Source: a virus
DNA length: 64,000 bases
Strand: one strand, 5' to 3'
IMG/VR virus record: IMGVR_UViG_3300042484_002457
Coordinates: 124,001 to 188,000 of that record
In this document: in pieces, positions 21,645-31,300 of the stretch
How positions within the stretch are numbered: the stretch's first letter is position 1
Layout: every line of letters begins with the position of its first letter
Translations under genes and position numbers: made by a program
Notes under the pieces: model-generated
The model's input: the letters and a program-made list of their open reading frames with translations, nothing else
What the model was told of the DNA's origin: nothing
The model's database searches: none

Positions 21645-23909
21645 ATGAATCCCACCGCCGAAATTGAACACATTGTTGAACAATCTGTAGCAATTGCTCA
21701 AACATTTCAACACGAATATGTCACAACCGAGCACCTGCTGCTGGCCATGGTTCGATATGCACCATTTCGAAAAACACTGGAGAATTTTGGTGTAGAAATT
21801 GACATGCTGGATCAAGACCTAACCAGTTATCTGAGTGGGTTACAAAATCTTGTTAAAGAAAATTCAGATCTAACACCCAAAAAGACCACGGCTCTGGAGC
21901 GTATTTTTAATCGTGCCAATGTGCAGGTGATGTTTACCGGGCGTAGACAAATGTCCCTGATTGATGTTTATCTTTCAATCATGGCTGAAGGCCACAGTCA
22001 CGCACAGTACTATCTCATGAGATACGGTGTGAAGAAAGTGGAATTTGTGGAGTTCTGGCAAAAGAACTATTCTGCCCAGGCCAGTGCCACTGGCATGAGT
22101 GTGAATCAAGCCAATGACATTCTCAACGAGTACTGCGTTGATCTCAGTGGTCGTGCTGCCAAGAACGAACTTGAGCCCATGATTGGTCGAGACACTGAAC
22201 TACAGGAAATGGTCACTGTGCTGGCACGACGCTTCAAGGCCAACGTGCTCATGGTAGGCGATCCTGGCGTGGGCAAGACTGCCATCATTGAAGGCCTGGC
22301 CCAGGAAATTCAAGCCGGTCGTGTGCCTGAGTTTCTCAAGGGTCACGAAGTATGGAGTTTGGAAATTGGCTCGCTGCTGGCAGGATCAAAGTATCGTGGT
22401 GATTTTGAGGAAAAGTTCAAGGCCGTGGTGTCAGCACTGGAAGCCAAGAAAAACTGTATCTTGTTTGTGGACGAAGCGCACACCATGAAGGGTGCTGGTG
22501 CAGGATCTAGCTCTAGCCTGGACTTTGCCAACATGCTGAAGCCGGCTATTACCAAGGGCAGTTTAAAAATCATTGCGTCAACCACCTGGGAAGAGTATTA
22601 CGAAAGCTTTGAAAAGGATCGTGCCCTGATGCGACGTTTCTATCGTCTCAGCATTGACGAACCTGATGCTGCGACCACAGAAAAGATTCTTATTGGACTC
22701 AGTCCACGCCTGGAACAGTTCCACAATGTGTTGATTGACACTGAAGCTATTACTGCTGCTGTGGACTTGGCCAATCGCTACATTCATGATCGCAAGAACC
22801 CTGACAAAAGTATTGACTTGATTGATGCTGCTTGTGCTCGGGAACGTGTGAAAGATGCAGGCTTGACAACCATCAACAAAGGCATGATTGAAGAACAGCT
22901 GAGCCGTGTGACCAGTGTGCCTGTAGACAAGTTACAGAACGAGCGCAGTGCCAAGATTGTGGAGCTAGAAGGCAATATCAAGCAACGGCTGTATGGACAG
23001 GATTCAGCTGTGGACACTGTGCTGGAACGTGTGTACATTAACTTTGCTGGTATTGGCAACGAGCGACGCCCCATGGCATCATTCCTGTTCTTGGGCCCCA
23101 CAGGCACAGGCAAAACTGAATTGGCTCGACTGCTGGCCGACAACTTGGACATGAAGCTGTTGAAATATGACATGAGCGAGTTCCAAGAGCGTCACAGTGT
23201 GAGTGGACTTATTGGTGCTCCCCCAGGTTACGTGGGCTTTGAAGACGGCAACATCGGCGGCGGCAAGCTGATTGCAGACATCAGCAAGAATCCTTTTTCA
23301 ATTATCTTGTTTGACGAGATTGAAAAGGCACACCCTGACGTTGCCAACATCATGCTGCAAATGCTAGACGATGGTGTGCTGACCAGTTCAAATGGCAAGA
23401 AAGTCAGCTGCAAGAACACCATTATCATCATGACGTCTAACCTGGGCGCACGTGATAGTGAAAGCAATGCAATTGGCTTTGGATCACAAGAAAAAACTGG
23501 TGAGGACGATCGTGCACTCAAAGAGCACTTCCGCCCCGAACTGCGAAATCGTATTGATGCTATCTGCAAGTTTGGGCGCCTGGACCAACTGGCCATTAAA
23601 AAGATTGTGCTGAAGTTTGTGGCTGAATTGCAAACCAGTCTTGGCAACAAAAACATACGACTCACTGTGACCGAAGCCATGGTAGAACACTTGGCCGAAA
23701 AAGGTTATGATCCCAAGATGGGTGCGAGGCCTCTGGGTCGCAAGATTGACGAGTTACTGCGTGTGCCACTCAGCAAGCGTATCTTGTTTGATCGCCTGGA
23801 CAACTGTGATATCACAGCTGACTTGGTGGAAGGTGGGGTCAAGTTTGATATTGCAACACACGAGACCAGCTTGCTAGACAGTGACGGAATTATTCGTTTC
23901 CCAGCATGA
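21645..23909 (+). CDS. clpA: ClpA-like AAA+ unfoldase, 754 aa
   Basis: Layout and length match bacterial ClpA (758 aa in E. coli): a Clp N-domain (VEQSVAIAQTFQHEYVTTEH), AAA module 1 with Walker A GDPGVGKT and LFVDEAHTMKGAG, and AAA module 2 with Walker A GPTGTGKT and ILFDEIEKAHPDV, then the C-terminal GARPLGR sensor-2 motif. There is no ClpB-type coiled-coil insert. It would unfold proteins for a protease such as host ClpP; whether a ClpP-docking loop is retained I cannot tell. Its own consensus promoter suggests early, strong expression. Confidence 0.92.
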   Translation: MNPTAEIEHIVEQSVAIAQTFQHEYVTTEHLLLAMVRYAPFRKTLENFGVEIDMLDQDLTSYLSGLQNLVKENSDLTPKKTTALERIFNRANVQVMFTGRRQMSLIDVYLSIMAEGHSHAQYYLMRYGVKKVEFVEFWQKNYSAQASATGMSVNQANDILNEYCVDLSGRAAKNELEPMIGRDTELQEMVTVLARRFKANVLMVGDPGVGKTAIIEGLAQEIQAGRVPEFLKGHEVWSLEIGSLLAGSKYRGDFEEKFKAVVSALEAKKNCILFVDEAHTMKGAGAGSSSSLDFANMLKPAITKGSLKIIASTTWEEYYESFEKDRALMRRFYRLSIDEPDAATTEKILIGLSPRLEQFHNVLIDTEAITAAVDLANRYIHDRKNPDKSIDLIDAACARERVKDAGLTTINKGMIEEQLSRVTSVPVDKLQNERSAKIVELEGNIKQRLYGQDSAVDTVLERVYINFAGIGNERRPMASFLFLGPTGTGKTELARLLADNLDMKLLKYDMSEFQERHSVSGLIGAPPGYVGFEDGNIGGGKLIADISKNPFSIILFDEIEKAHPDVANIMLQMLDDGVLTSSNGKKVSCKNTIIIMTSNLGARDSESNAIGFGSQEKTGEDDRALKEHFRPELRNRIDAICKFGRLDQLAIKKIVLKFVAELQTSLGNKNIRLTVTEAMVEHLAEKGYDPKMGARPLGRKIDELLRVPLSKRILFDRLDNCDITADLVEGGVKFDIATHETSLLDSDGIIRFPA

Positions 23910-24547
23910 CACTAGTATACCAACCACAGCCAAGAGACCGACTCTACTACGATCAGTATCAGTACTGCTTGACTTTTCAGCTCAGTCATTCTGGTCGCAG
24001 TCGCAGCCTGGACCCTGAAAAGATTCGCTCAGCTATTCATTTTGCCAATCTTTTGAAGTGGACCAATTCAAAAATCAGTGATGAACAAGAGAAAAATTTA
24101 CTAGAGTGCGCCAAAATATTTAGAGAATGTAACCAGCCACACAAACGAATTGTGTATGCCAACTGGCAGTATGTTTATACCAATCATGAAAGTCTACTGG
24201 CACAATTGCACAGTCTTGACTTTGTAAAACATTCCAAACTCACTGAAGCCGCAGTGACTCTGCCCCGGGATGTGGTAGTGCTTAAAAACAGCCAGTATCA
24301 GTTTAGAAGCTATTTCAGCAGTCGCTGGTTCAATCGAGAAGAAGTTGCTGCAATAAAGAACTTTCTGGTAAGCCGTGGCACTCAGTTTAGAACCACACTT
24401 GGTGTTCAGTCTCGATTAAATGGCCGATTCTTTTATCCCAACGACTGGATGTTTGTGGATCACAATGACGAAAAAGATGCATTGTTGCTCAATCTTGTAG
24501 CAAGTCAGTGTATTAGAAAAACGCTGCCCATACAGATTGCTAAATAA
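23906..24547 (+). CDS. hypothetical protein after clpA, 213 aa
   Basis: It overlaps the clpA stop as ATGA and is probably translated with it. The sequence is rich in Tyr, Arg and aromatic residues (MTLVYQPQPRDRLYYDQYQY; YQFRSYFSSRWFNREE). I see no membrane or enzyme motif. An adaptor or partner of the ClpA-like protein is possible from position alone. Confidence 0.6.
   Translation: MTLVYQPQPRDRLYYDQYQYCLTFQLSHSGRSRSLDPEKIRSAIHFANLLKWTNSKISDEQEKNLLECAKIFRECNQPHKRIVYANWQYVYTNHESLLAQLHSLDFVKHSKLTEAAVTLPRDVVVLKNSQYQFRSYFSSRWFNREEVAAIKNFLVSRGTQFRTTLGVQSRLNGRFFYPNDWMFVDHNDEKDALLLNLVASQCIRKTLPIQIAK
24540..24546 (+). promoter_or_regulatory. late-promoter-like CTAAATA box
   Basis: CTAAATA ends 7 bases before the ATG at 24554. 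It contains the stop codon of the upstream gene, so chance is harder to exclude here. Confidence 0.3.
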
Positions 24548-24553
24548 TTTACT

Positions 24554-24721
24554 ATGGCAAAAATACACGAAGAAACAGTTGTGATCACACTGAGCAAGTT
24601 GATCAAAGAACGAGACACTGAAGAACAGTATCTTGCTACCAATGACATCTGCGATGCATTGCAATCAGTAGCAGAAGAACTCCTGGGTCAAGGTGTATTG
24701 GTTGAAGTTGTGAGAGCATAA
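24554..24721 (+). CDS. small acidic protein, 55 aa
   Basis: This short frame runs from an ATG just after the previous gene to a TAA that shares its last base with the next ATG (TAATG at 24719). The product starts MAKIHEETVVITLSKLIKER and is a helical, acidic protein with no Cys and no known motif. The tight junctions on both sides support translation. The function is unknown. Confidence 0.6.
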   Translation: MAKIHEETVVITLSKLIKERDTEEQYLATNDICDALQSVAEELLGQGVLVEVVRA

Positions 24722-25089
24722 TGACCCCCACAACACAAACCATTCTGGGCACCACAATCTACGGTGAAGCTGCGGGCAACTACGACGGCAGCAGCCAGGA
24801 TTGGTTCAGTGTGGCTCGCAAAGCTGCTGACTACTATCGTGGATACGGTGGTGTTCAAACTGTGACAATATCAGTTGCTGGGTTTGAAGGCATCATGTAC
24901 ATCGAAGCCACTCTGGATTCTGACCCTGACTCTGCGGCCTGGTTTCCAACCTATACCTATGGTGACGGATCTAGCACACCTGTCACCGACTATCATCCTG
25001 CTACCATTACCGGAAACTTTACATGGATACGTGTAAGAGTTGAGGGATTTTCAGGTGGCACAATAAACTCAGTAACCATAACATACTAA
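24721..25089 (+). CDS. beta-rich hypothetical protein, 122 aa
   Basis: The protein is rich in Thr, Gly, Tyr and Ser with alternating hydrophobic residues (VQTVTISVAGFEGIMYIE; GNFTWIRVRVEGF), typical of an all-beta domain such as a virion decoration or fibre-associated module. It has no signal peptide. It is joined by one-base overlaps to both neighbours (24721 and 25089). A structural role is inferred only from composition. Confidence 0.55.
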   Translation: MTPTTQTILGTTIYGEAAGNYDGSSQDWFSVARKAADYYRGYGGVQTVTISVAGFEGIMYIEATLDSDPDSAAWFPTYTYGDGSSTPVTDYHPATITGNFTWIRVRVEGFSGGTINSVTITY

Positions 25090-25523
25090 TGAACCCTGAC
25101 AAAATTTCTTTTGAATTTGATGTGGAGCGCACCCCTGCTGAGCCTGCCTTGGCTTTTCGTGTGCTGCATAACAATGTAGTGGTACACACCATGACGTCAG
25201 ATCAAGAGTCTGTGAAATTTGACATTGACGACAGTAATGGCGTGCATCAAATAACATTTGAATTGCAGGGCAAGACCCAGGTTCATACTCATGTTGATGA
25301 TCAAGGACAGATCACACAGGATGCAGTGATCAACATCAAAAACATCACAGTTGACGGGATTGAGGTTGGTCTTTTGATTTTTAATCATGCTGAATACACA
25401 CATGACTTTAATGGCAATGGGCAACCAGTTGTTGAAAAATTTTACGGTACCATGGGCTGTAATGGTTTGGCCACTGTGGAACTCACCACACCCATTTACC
25501 TGTGGCTTTTGGAAAACATGTAA
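25089..25523 (+). CDS. beta-sandwich-like hypothetical protein, 144 aa
   Basis: A strand-rich protein (MNPDKISFEFDVERTP; HQITFELQGKTQVHTHVDD) resembling in style the one at 39242, both with carbohydrate-binding-like patterns. There is no catalytic motif. It ends two bases before the stop of the convergent HNH endonuclease gene. The function is unknown. Confidence 0.55.
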   Translation: MNPDKISFEFDVERTPAEPALAFRVLHNNVVVHTMTSDQESVKFDIDDSNGVHQITFELQGKTQVHTHVDDQGQITQDAVINIKNITVDGIEVGLLIFNHAEYTHDFNGNGQPVVEKFYGTMGCNGLATVELTTPIYLWLLENM

Positions 25524-25524
25524 G

Positions 25525-26193
25525 TTATCTCGACTTGCAATGGTCCCCGTGCCATCTACCAAAGTGTCCGGGAGCAAATGATTTTTGGCAGTATACACAT
25601 GAGATTCGTTCAGAGTGAGCAAATGCGTATTTTTCTTTTTGCTCTGTGGTTCTATTCAACTGCTGCTGCCTGATTATTTCTCTACGTTCAGGAGTCATTT
25701 GATCAATAGTTTTTTGTCTCAGTATTTGTTTCAGCTCGTTACTAATTGGGCCACGCTTGTGTCCAGTATTGCCAGATGTTTTACCTCGGCGAGCAATAGC
25801 TGCTTGATGGTTTTTTCTAACCTCAGGATCGTGCATTGGGTTGTTTGTTTTTGTGTGTATTGATTTAATTCTACTATATTGCTGCCTTAATAACTCGTAT
25901 GTTCTTCCAGTTATTTTGTGTCGTTGTTGATTCTGGTTTTCTAAATTCGCCATAGTCCAGGCAGCATAGATCATCTTTTCTTTGTGAGGGCTAACAACCA
26001 TTTTAGTCAGTAACCAATGACAAACAAAGTGTTCTCGTGCAGTTAAATCCACCAAATTTTCTTTGAGATTTGACCCATCTAAACTTCGTGGTATAATATG
26101 ATGTCGTTCTTTGTATTCTGTTAGAGATCTTGTTTTTGCTCGTTGAACAATGTTGTTATACCATGTGGTATATTTGTTGTCAATAAATATCAT
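25525..26193 (-). CDS. HNH homing endonuclease, 222 aa
   Basis: The HNH core is visible: ERHHIIPRSLDGSNLKENLV, then LTAREHFVCHWLL. The central part has NUMOD3-like NNPMHDPEVRKNHQ, and the C-terminus has a zinc finger (CVYCQKSFAPGHFGRWHGDHC, described: two Cys, His, His, Cys). I chose the ATG at 26193 because AAAGGAG lies eight bases upstream; the longer TTG start at 26211 would put the binding site inside the gene. Its leader (26194-26256) is conserved with that of the unrelated GIY-YIG gene at 44020. Confidence 0.9.
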   Translation of the reverse strand: MIFIDNKYTTWYNNIVQRAKTRSLTEYKERHHIIPRSLDGSNLKENLVDLTAREHFVCHWLLTKMVVSPHKEKMIYAAWTMANLENQNQQRHKITGRTYELLRQQYSRIKSIHTKTNNPMHDPEVRKNHQAAIARRGKTSGNTGHKRGPISNELKQILRQKTIDQMTPERREIIRQQQLNRTTEQKEKYAFAHSERISCVYCQKSFAPGHFGRWHGDHCKSR

Positions 26194-26256
26194 TGCTGGT
26201 GCTCCTTTCAAGCATTAGAGTAGTTGGATATGTCCAGTATCGCGAACTACACCTTT
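26194..26256 (-). promoter_or_regulatory. conserved structured leader of the HNH endonuclease
   Basis: Read on the minus strand it contains TCGCGAT, the small hairpin TGGA-CATA-TCCA, CTCTAATGCT and AAAGGAGCA. The same blocks in the same order precede the GIY-YIG endonuclease at 44020, where the hairpin is TGGA-CGCA-TCCA. Confidence 0.75.
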
Positions 26257-26263
26257 ATTTATA
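26256..26263 (-). promoter_or_regulatory. T4-type late promoter TATAAATA (minus strand)
   Basis: A perfect TATAAATA on the minus strand about 60 bases before the HNH start. It overlaps the opposite-facing TATAAATA at 26260-26267, giving a compact divergent late promoter. Confidence 0.6.
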
Positions 26264-26267
26264 AATA
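26260..26267 (+). promoter_or_regulatory. T4-type late promoter TATAAATA (plus strand)
   Basis: A perfect match to the T4 late consensus, ending 21 bases before the ATG at 26289. Confidence 0.6.
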
Positions 26268-26288
26268 AACGAACAAAGATTTAACTAA

Positions 26289-27350
26289 ATGGGCAAAACA
26301 ATAGTGATTCAACCGGGTGGTTATCATCCCTTTCACGCGGGCCATCTCGCGCTTTATCAAAGTGCACGCCGTGCTTTTCCTGATGCCGAAGTGTTTGTGG
26401 CCGCCACCAACGACACATCAACACGACCTTTTCCGTTTGCTGTGAAAGAAAAACTGGCCAAGTTGGCCGGAGTTGAGCCTGGACATTTTGTGCAGGTCAA
26501 GTCGCCATTTAGAGCTGAAGAAATCACCAGCAGATTCAATCCTGAACAAGACGTCCTGATTTTTGTGCGCAGCGAAAAAGACGAAAATAAACCTCCGCAA
26601 GCTGGCGGCGTTAAAAAAGATGGTGCACCTGCATACTTGCAACGGCTGGAAGATGCGCAGAGGCTGGAACCATTTGCCCGGCATGCATACATGGCTTACT
26701 TGCCCACAGTGGAGTTTGGTCCCGGAATGACGTCAGCTACAGAGATTCGTGCAGCATGGCCCAAGCTGAATGAAAAGCGCAAGACAGCTCTTGTGATGAG
26801 CTTGTATCCTGACACACAGCGAAATCCAGCCTTGGCAGCAGTAGTGGTCAAGATGTTGGACACTGCCATTGGTAGCACAGTGGACGAAAATCAAGGCTGG
26901 GCTGCTACATACACCAATGAAGGTAACAAGAATAAAAATTACGAAGCTGATCCTGAACTAAAACAATCAAAACTATTTGCTAAACAGCATTATTCGCAAC
27001 ACACCAATGATCCTGATATGGCTTTTGACAAGTGGGTACAGCGCAGCCTCATGCACAGCAAGCAAGACGATGTACAGCAGGATCAAATATTAAAACGTCT
27101 AACACAAAAAGTGGACATTCTAGCACGTCGTCTACAACAAGCACAGTTGCCCGTGGGCGAAAATGCTGGACAAATGGCCGGAACACCAGCTGTGGGTGGT
27201 ATGTGGGCCGGTTATCAGCAGCGTGAAAATCAGCCCGTGGACGAAGACTACGTTGAAGAAAAATGGAGCGCAAAATACAAGAGCAGTATCAATTGTGCCA
27301 ATCCTAAGGGATTTAGTCAACAAGCTCACTGTGCAGGTCGCAAAAAATAA
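26289..27350 (+). CDS. nucleotidyltransferase (HxGH) with cargo-like C-terminal module, 353 aa
   Basis: The N-terminal domain (about residues 1-190) is a cytidylyl-/adenylyltransferase: VIQPGGYHPFHAGHLALYQS with the catalytic HxGH, and a late GPGMTSATEIRAAWP. A helical, Gln-rich linker with a coiled-coil-like stretch (ILKRLTQKVDILARRLQQ) follows. The end is a compact module, KWSAKYKSSINCANPKGFS then AHCAGRKK, that I associate with aquatic phage mosaic proteins. The donor substrate is unknown. It is preceded by a TATAAATA late promoter and lacks a clear Shine-Dalgarno. Confidence 0.75.
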   Translation: MGKTIVIQPGGYHPFHAGHLALYQSARRAFPDAEVFVAATNDTSTRPFPFAVKEKLAKLAGVEPGHFVQVKSPFRAEEITSRFNPEQDVLIFVRSEKDENKPPQAGGVKKDGAPAYLQRLEDAQRLEPFARHAYMAYLPTVEFGPGMTSATEIRAAWPKLNEKRKTALVMSLYPDTQRNPALAAVVVKMLDTAIGSTVDENQGWAATYTNEGNKNKNYEADPELKQSKLFAKQHYSQHTNDPDMAFDKWVQRSLMHSKQDDVQQDQILKRLTQKVDILARRLQQAQLPVGENAGQMAGTPAVGGMWAGYQQRENQPVDEDYVEEKWSAKYKSSINCANPKGFSQQAHCAGRKK

Positions 27351-27368
27351 CACAGTCGTTTATAATCC

Positions 27369-27375
27369 GTAAATA
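27369..27375 (+). promoter_or_regulatory. late-promoter-like GTAAATA box with hairpin
   Basis: GTAAATA lies 23 bases before the ATG at 27399. CCGTAA (27367) and TTACGG (27386) can pair and would partly cover the Shine-Dalgarno GGAG. Confidence 0.35.
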
Positions 27376-27398
27376 CTACATCTTATTACGGAGAAAAC

Positions 27399-28292
27399 AT
27401 GGCTGACGCCCAACCCACAACTACACCCCCAACAGATCCCAACGCACAAGAACAAATGAACATTCAAGTTGATTTGGACTATTTGCGTACAACTCGTGTG
27501 CACATCTGTATGCCCTGCTATGGCGGCCAGCTTACAGAATCAACATTCATGAGTTTTATCAAATGGGCCAACATGGCTCGTCAATTAAGCATTGACTGGA
27601 CCGTGGAAACCATGACCAACGAGAGCTTGATTTCACGTGCTAGAAACACGCTCACTGCCAAGTTCTTGCACACCGAAGGCTCCACACACTTGATGTTTAT
27701 TGACGCTGACATTGGCTGGGAACCCTGGCACTTGTTGGTGTTGTTGAACCGCAAGGTTGATGTAATTGGTGGACTTTACCCCATGAAGAGCATGCCCATC
27801 AAGTGGTGTGTAAACGGCATTCCCGGCAAAGAAGATGGCGAAGACAATCTTGTAGAAGTCACCAAAACTGGCACAGGCTTCTTGTTGATCAAGCGCGAGG
27901 TGTTTGACAAGCTAGACGCACACCCTGCTGTGCGAGCCTTTGCTAATGACATTGGTTTGCCCCCTGAACTCAACAAGTACATGAAAACCTACTTTGACAC
28001 TGCTGTGCGCGAAGGTCGTTACTACTCAGAAGACTGGACATTCTGCGAAAATTGGCGCGACATTGGTGGGCAAGTGTTTGTGGACAAACGTGTGTTGCTC
28101 AAGCACACAGGCACATATGTGTTTGACGCTACCACACAGGACAAACTGTACTTTGAACTTGATGCTATTGCCAAGGCCAATACACAAAAAATCACACAAA
28201 TGGTACCGCAGGGTGGACACGAAGTTGCTGCGGACATTCTTGTCCCGGCAGCTGAACCTGAAGTGCTGGCCAGTTCTGACAACAGCAAATAA
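27399..28292 (+). CDS. glycosyltransferase-like protein (GT-A type), 297 aa
   Basis: After a disordered Pro/Thr-rich start, the GT-A pattern appears: VHICMPCYGG, then LISRARNTLTAKFL, then LMFIDADIGWEP, where DAD is the metal- and sugar-nucleotide-binding DxD motif, and WTFCENWRDIGG as a possible catalytic-base region. It probably transfers a sugar to DNA, a virion protein or a host glycan. The ATG has a GGAG site. It is closed by the hairpin at 28309. Confidence 0.75.
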   Translation: MADAQPTTTPPTDPNAQEQMNIQVDLDYLRTTRVHICMPCYGGQLTESTFMSFIKWANMARQLSIDWTVETMTNESLISRARNTLTAKFLHTEGSTHLMFIDADIGWEPWHLLVLLNRKVDVIGGLYPMKSMPIKWCVNGIPGKEDGEDNLVEVTKTGTGFLLIKREVFDKLDAHPAVRAFANDIGLPPELNKYMKTYFDTAVREGRYYSEDWTFCENWRDIGGQVFVDKRVLLKHTGTYVFDATTQDKLYFELDAIAKANTQKITQMVPQGGHEVAADILVPAAEPEVLASSDNSK

Positions 28293-28308
28293 CAGCACAA
28301 CAGCCACC

Positions 28309-28336
28309 AGCGCCGGTTCCGCCGGCGCTTTCATTT
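28309..28336 (+). terminator. hairpin terminator
   Basis: AGCGCCGG pairs with CCGGCGCT around TTCCG, followed by TTTCATTT. It is a GC-rich hairpin with a broken T run. Confidence 0.65.
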
Positions 28337-28341
28337 GTCCG

Positions 28342-28348
28342 CTAAATA
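28342..28348 (+). promoter_or_regulatory. late-promoter-like CTAAATA box
   Basis: CTAAATA ends 6 bases before the ATG at 28355, directly after a terminator, so it is a good candidate for the promoter of the giant gene. Confidence 0.5.
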
Positions 28349-28354
28349 CACATT

Positions 28355-31300
28355 ATGAATATCGAAGAGTTAGATTCCTTCAATCTTGCAGACGCTGTGA
28401 AGTTTCACAATCAGTTAAATCCCCGATTGTGGGATCAGCGTGAACATCTCAAGCCTGATGTGCACGCCAAGCTCATGGAAATTGCTAGAGATTTCCAAGA
28501 GTTTCTGGGCGTTCCTGACCTTGAAGTCAAGGACATCACAGTATCTGGCTCAAATGCTGCATACAATTACACACCGCACAGCGATGTAGATCTACACCTT
28601 GTGGTGGATATGCCTGACGCTAAAAACAGCGAAGTGTTTCGCGAGCTGTTTGACGCCAAGAAATTCCAGTACAACGCTGAACATGACATTCGTATTGGCG
28701 GCTATGATGTAGAACTGTATGTGCAAGATGCTGAACAAGAGCATCACTCACAGGGCATTTACAGCCTGTTGCAAAACCGTTGGATCAGTGTGCCCAAGAG
28801 ACGCAAACCTGATGTAGATGATATCAGTGTGAAAAGCAAATACCAAGATGTGGGACACAGAATTGAAGCTGCTATCCGTGGCGGTGACGCTGCACAAATG
28901 GAAGATGTTTGGAACAAACTACGTGTGATGCGCAAGCAGGGTCTTGAGCGTGAAGGCGAGTTTGCCCCAGAAAACATTGTGTTCAAGATGCTGCGCAACA
29001 ACGGCACCATTGGCAACCTCAAACAAGCAAGACAGGCTGTGCGTGATCGAGAGCTGAGTCTTGCTGAAGTCAACCGCCCCAAGCAACGTGTGCATTATGG
29101 CTTTGTAAGTGAAAGCCCCGATGGTGTAAATCCCAGTACCAAGATGTTTCTTGAAGAAGATGATGCCGAAAGTCTTGTAACTGAATTTATTTTTACCACG
29201 GCTGACAAGCTGGGCATTAAACGTATACCAAAAATTCATATACACACCAATGATGACTGGAGCAGAGAAAACAACAGTTTTGGAATGTTTGTTCCTGACA
29301 CATATGAACTGCATGTGAGTTTGATAAATCGCCATCCCATGGATGTGATGCGCACCATTGCGCACGAACTAGCACATGTCCGTCAACACGAGATCAAGCC
29401 GGTCAAACCCGGTGATGGAGAAACTGGAAGTGATGTTGAAAACGAAGCGCATGCCATAGCTGGTATTGTCATGCGAGACTTTGCCAGCAGCCATCCTGAA
29501 TATTTTGAAAAGCCTGCTGTGAGCGAAAGCTCGGGATACATTCCTACCCGAGCACAGGCTCAAGATCCTCGCTTTAAAATGGCCCTGACTGTGGACATCA
29601 AGCCAGGACAAACTGGTAAGGAAGCCAACAAGCTGGCCTTGCAAACAGATGCACAAGGCCGTCCAGCACTGTTGATGAAAACAGCAAACCTGCGTGAAGG
29701 CCGGATGCCGCAGCCCAGCCAAGGGCAGGGCCAGTATAGAGATTTAAACAAGCCCCTGGGTCCAGAAACACCTCCTACCATGCCCGCAGGCACTGTCAAG
29801 GTAGATGTGAGTGATGTGTATGACTGGTACAAGCTGGGCAGTCATATCAGCAACCTCAAAGGTCTGGGCAAACACGACTTTGGCGCAGGACCTCCTAGTA
29901 CTATCATCAGTTTTGGTGATGAGGAAACTGAACACAAGTACATCCAAGACCTTGAAAAAACTGGACTCACTACCACAGATATTGACCCCAAGGATCCCAA
30001 GCAGCCTCCAGGAATGAAACGTCAAAAGACTGATCCCACCTACAACGTGGCAGAAGATGACATTGTAGAAAGCCTGCGTCAAGAATTTGCTTTGCTGGAA
30101 GACGAGTACATCAGCGAAATCAAAATGACCGGAAAGAACCTGCGAGCCGAAGCTGCTCAAACAGGTGCGCAGGCTGGCATGGAATTTGAAATGATTGTGC
30201 CCAACGTTGAGACCGAAGAGCTAGACCCTGAATACGAACCAGACTGGGATCAGGATCAGCGTACTAGAAGCTTCAGTGACATTCGAGACTTTTTCCACGA
30301 TGGAGACTACAACGGTCGTCGCGAAGCAGACAACCTAATGGAAGAAATACAAAACGAGTATGAAGAATGGCAAGCAGAACAAACTGACGAAGCCTGGGCT
30401 CGAGATGGAGTAGATTACATGCGTGACTTTGTTGAAGTCAATGACTTGTTTGATCGTGAAGAAGCTATAGACACTGCTCGAGACGAGGTCATTGACGCTA
30501 ACCCTGACTTGCCACCTGAAAGCAAAGACTTCCAGGACCTGCTTCGTGCCAGACTCGATGAACTACAAGAACAGTTTGTGCTAGAATCGTTTGAAGATCA
30601 AGGCCGCATCTACAATGACGCATTGCAAGCGTTTGCAGAAGAGCAAAGAGACGAATACGACGAACGCAGTTTCTTGGATGACAAGTATCCCATGATGACA
30701 GATATTCAAAGCAACTTTGATATTTCATGGCCCCACTACTACAACATCAACGATGGTCAAGACAGTGGAGAAGTGGATGTAGATCAAGTAGCTGATGAGT
30801 TTGGCTCATACATGGGCAAACCTGTGAATGCCAGCAGACAATACCATGGCGGTCGTCGCGAAGCAGGAACCTATGTAGTAGAACCCGACGGCAGCTTAGA
30901 AGGTGACAACCCAGGTGATGGTGGCCTTGAGTTTGTTAGTCCGCCCATGCCCATAGATGAAATGATTTCAGACTTGAACAAGGTCAAGGCCTGGGCAGAC
31001 AAGACTGGTTGCTATACCAACGACTCTACAGGCTTGCACATCAATATCTCAGTGCCCAATTATTCAATTGACAAACTGGACTATGTAAAATTGGCCATCC
31101 TCATGGGCGACGAATACATTCTGGACTTGTTTGGTCGCTCAGGCAACACCTATGCCAAATCAGCCATGGGCAAGATCAAGTCAGCACTGAAACAAAAACC
31201 CGAAGCGTCAGCACAAATCATGGACTTGATGAAACAAGGACTGGACGGTGCTGCAACCAAGGCCATACACACAGGTATCACAGACAAGTACACGTCAATC

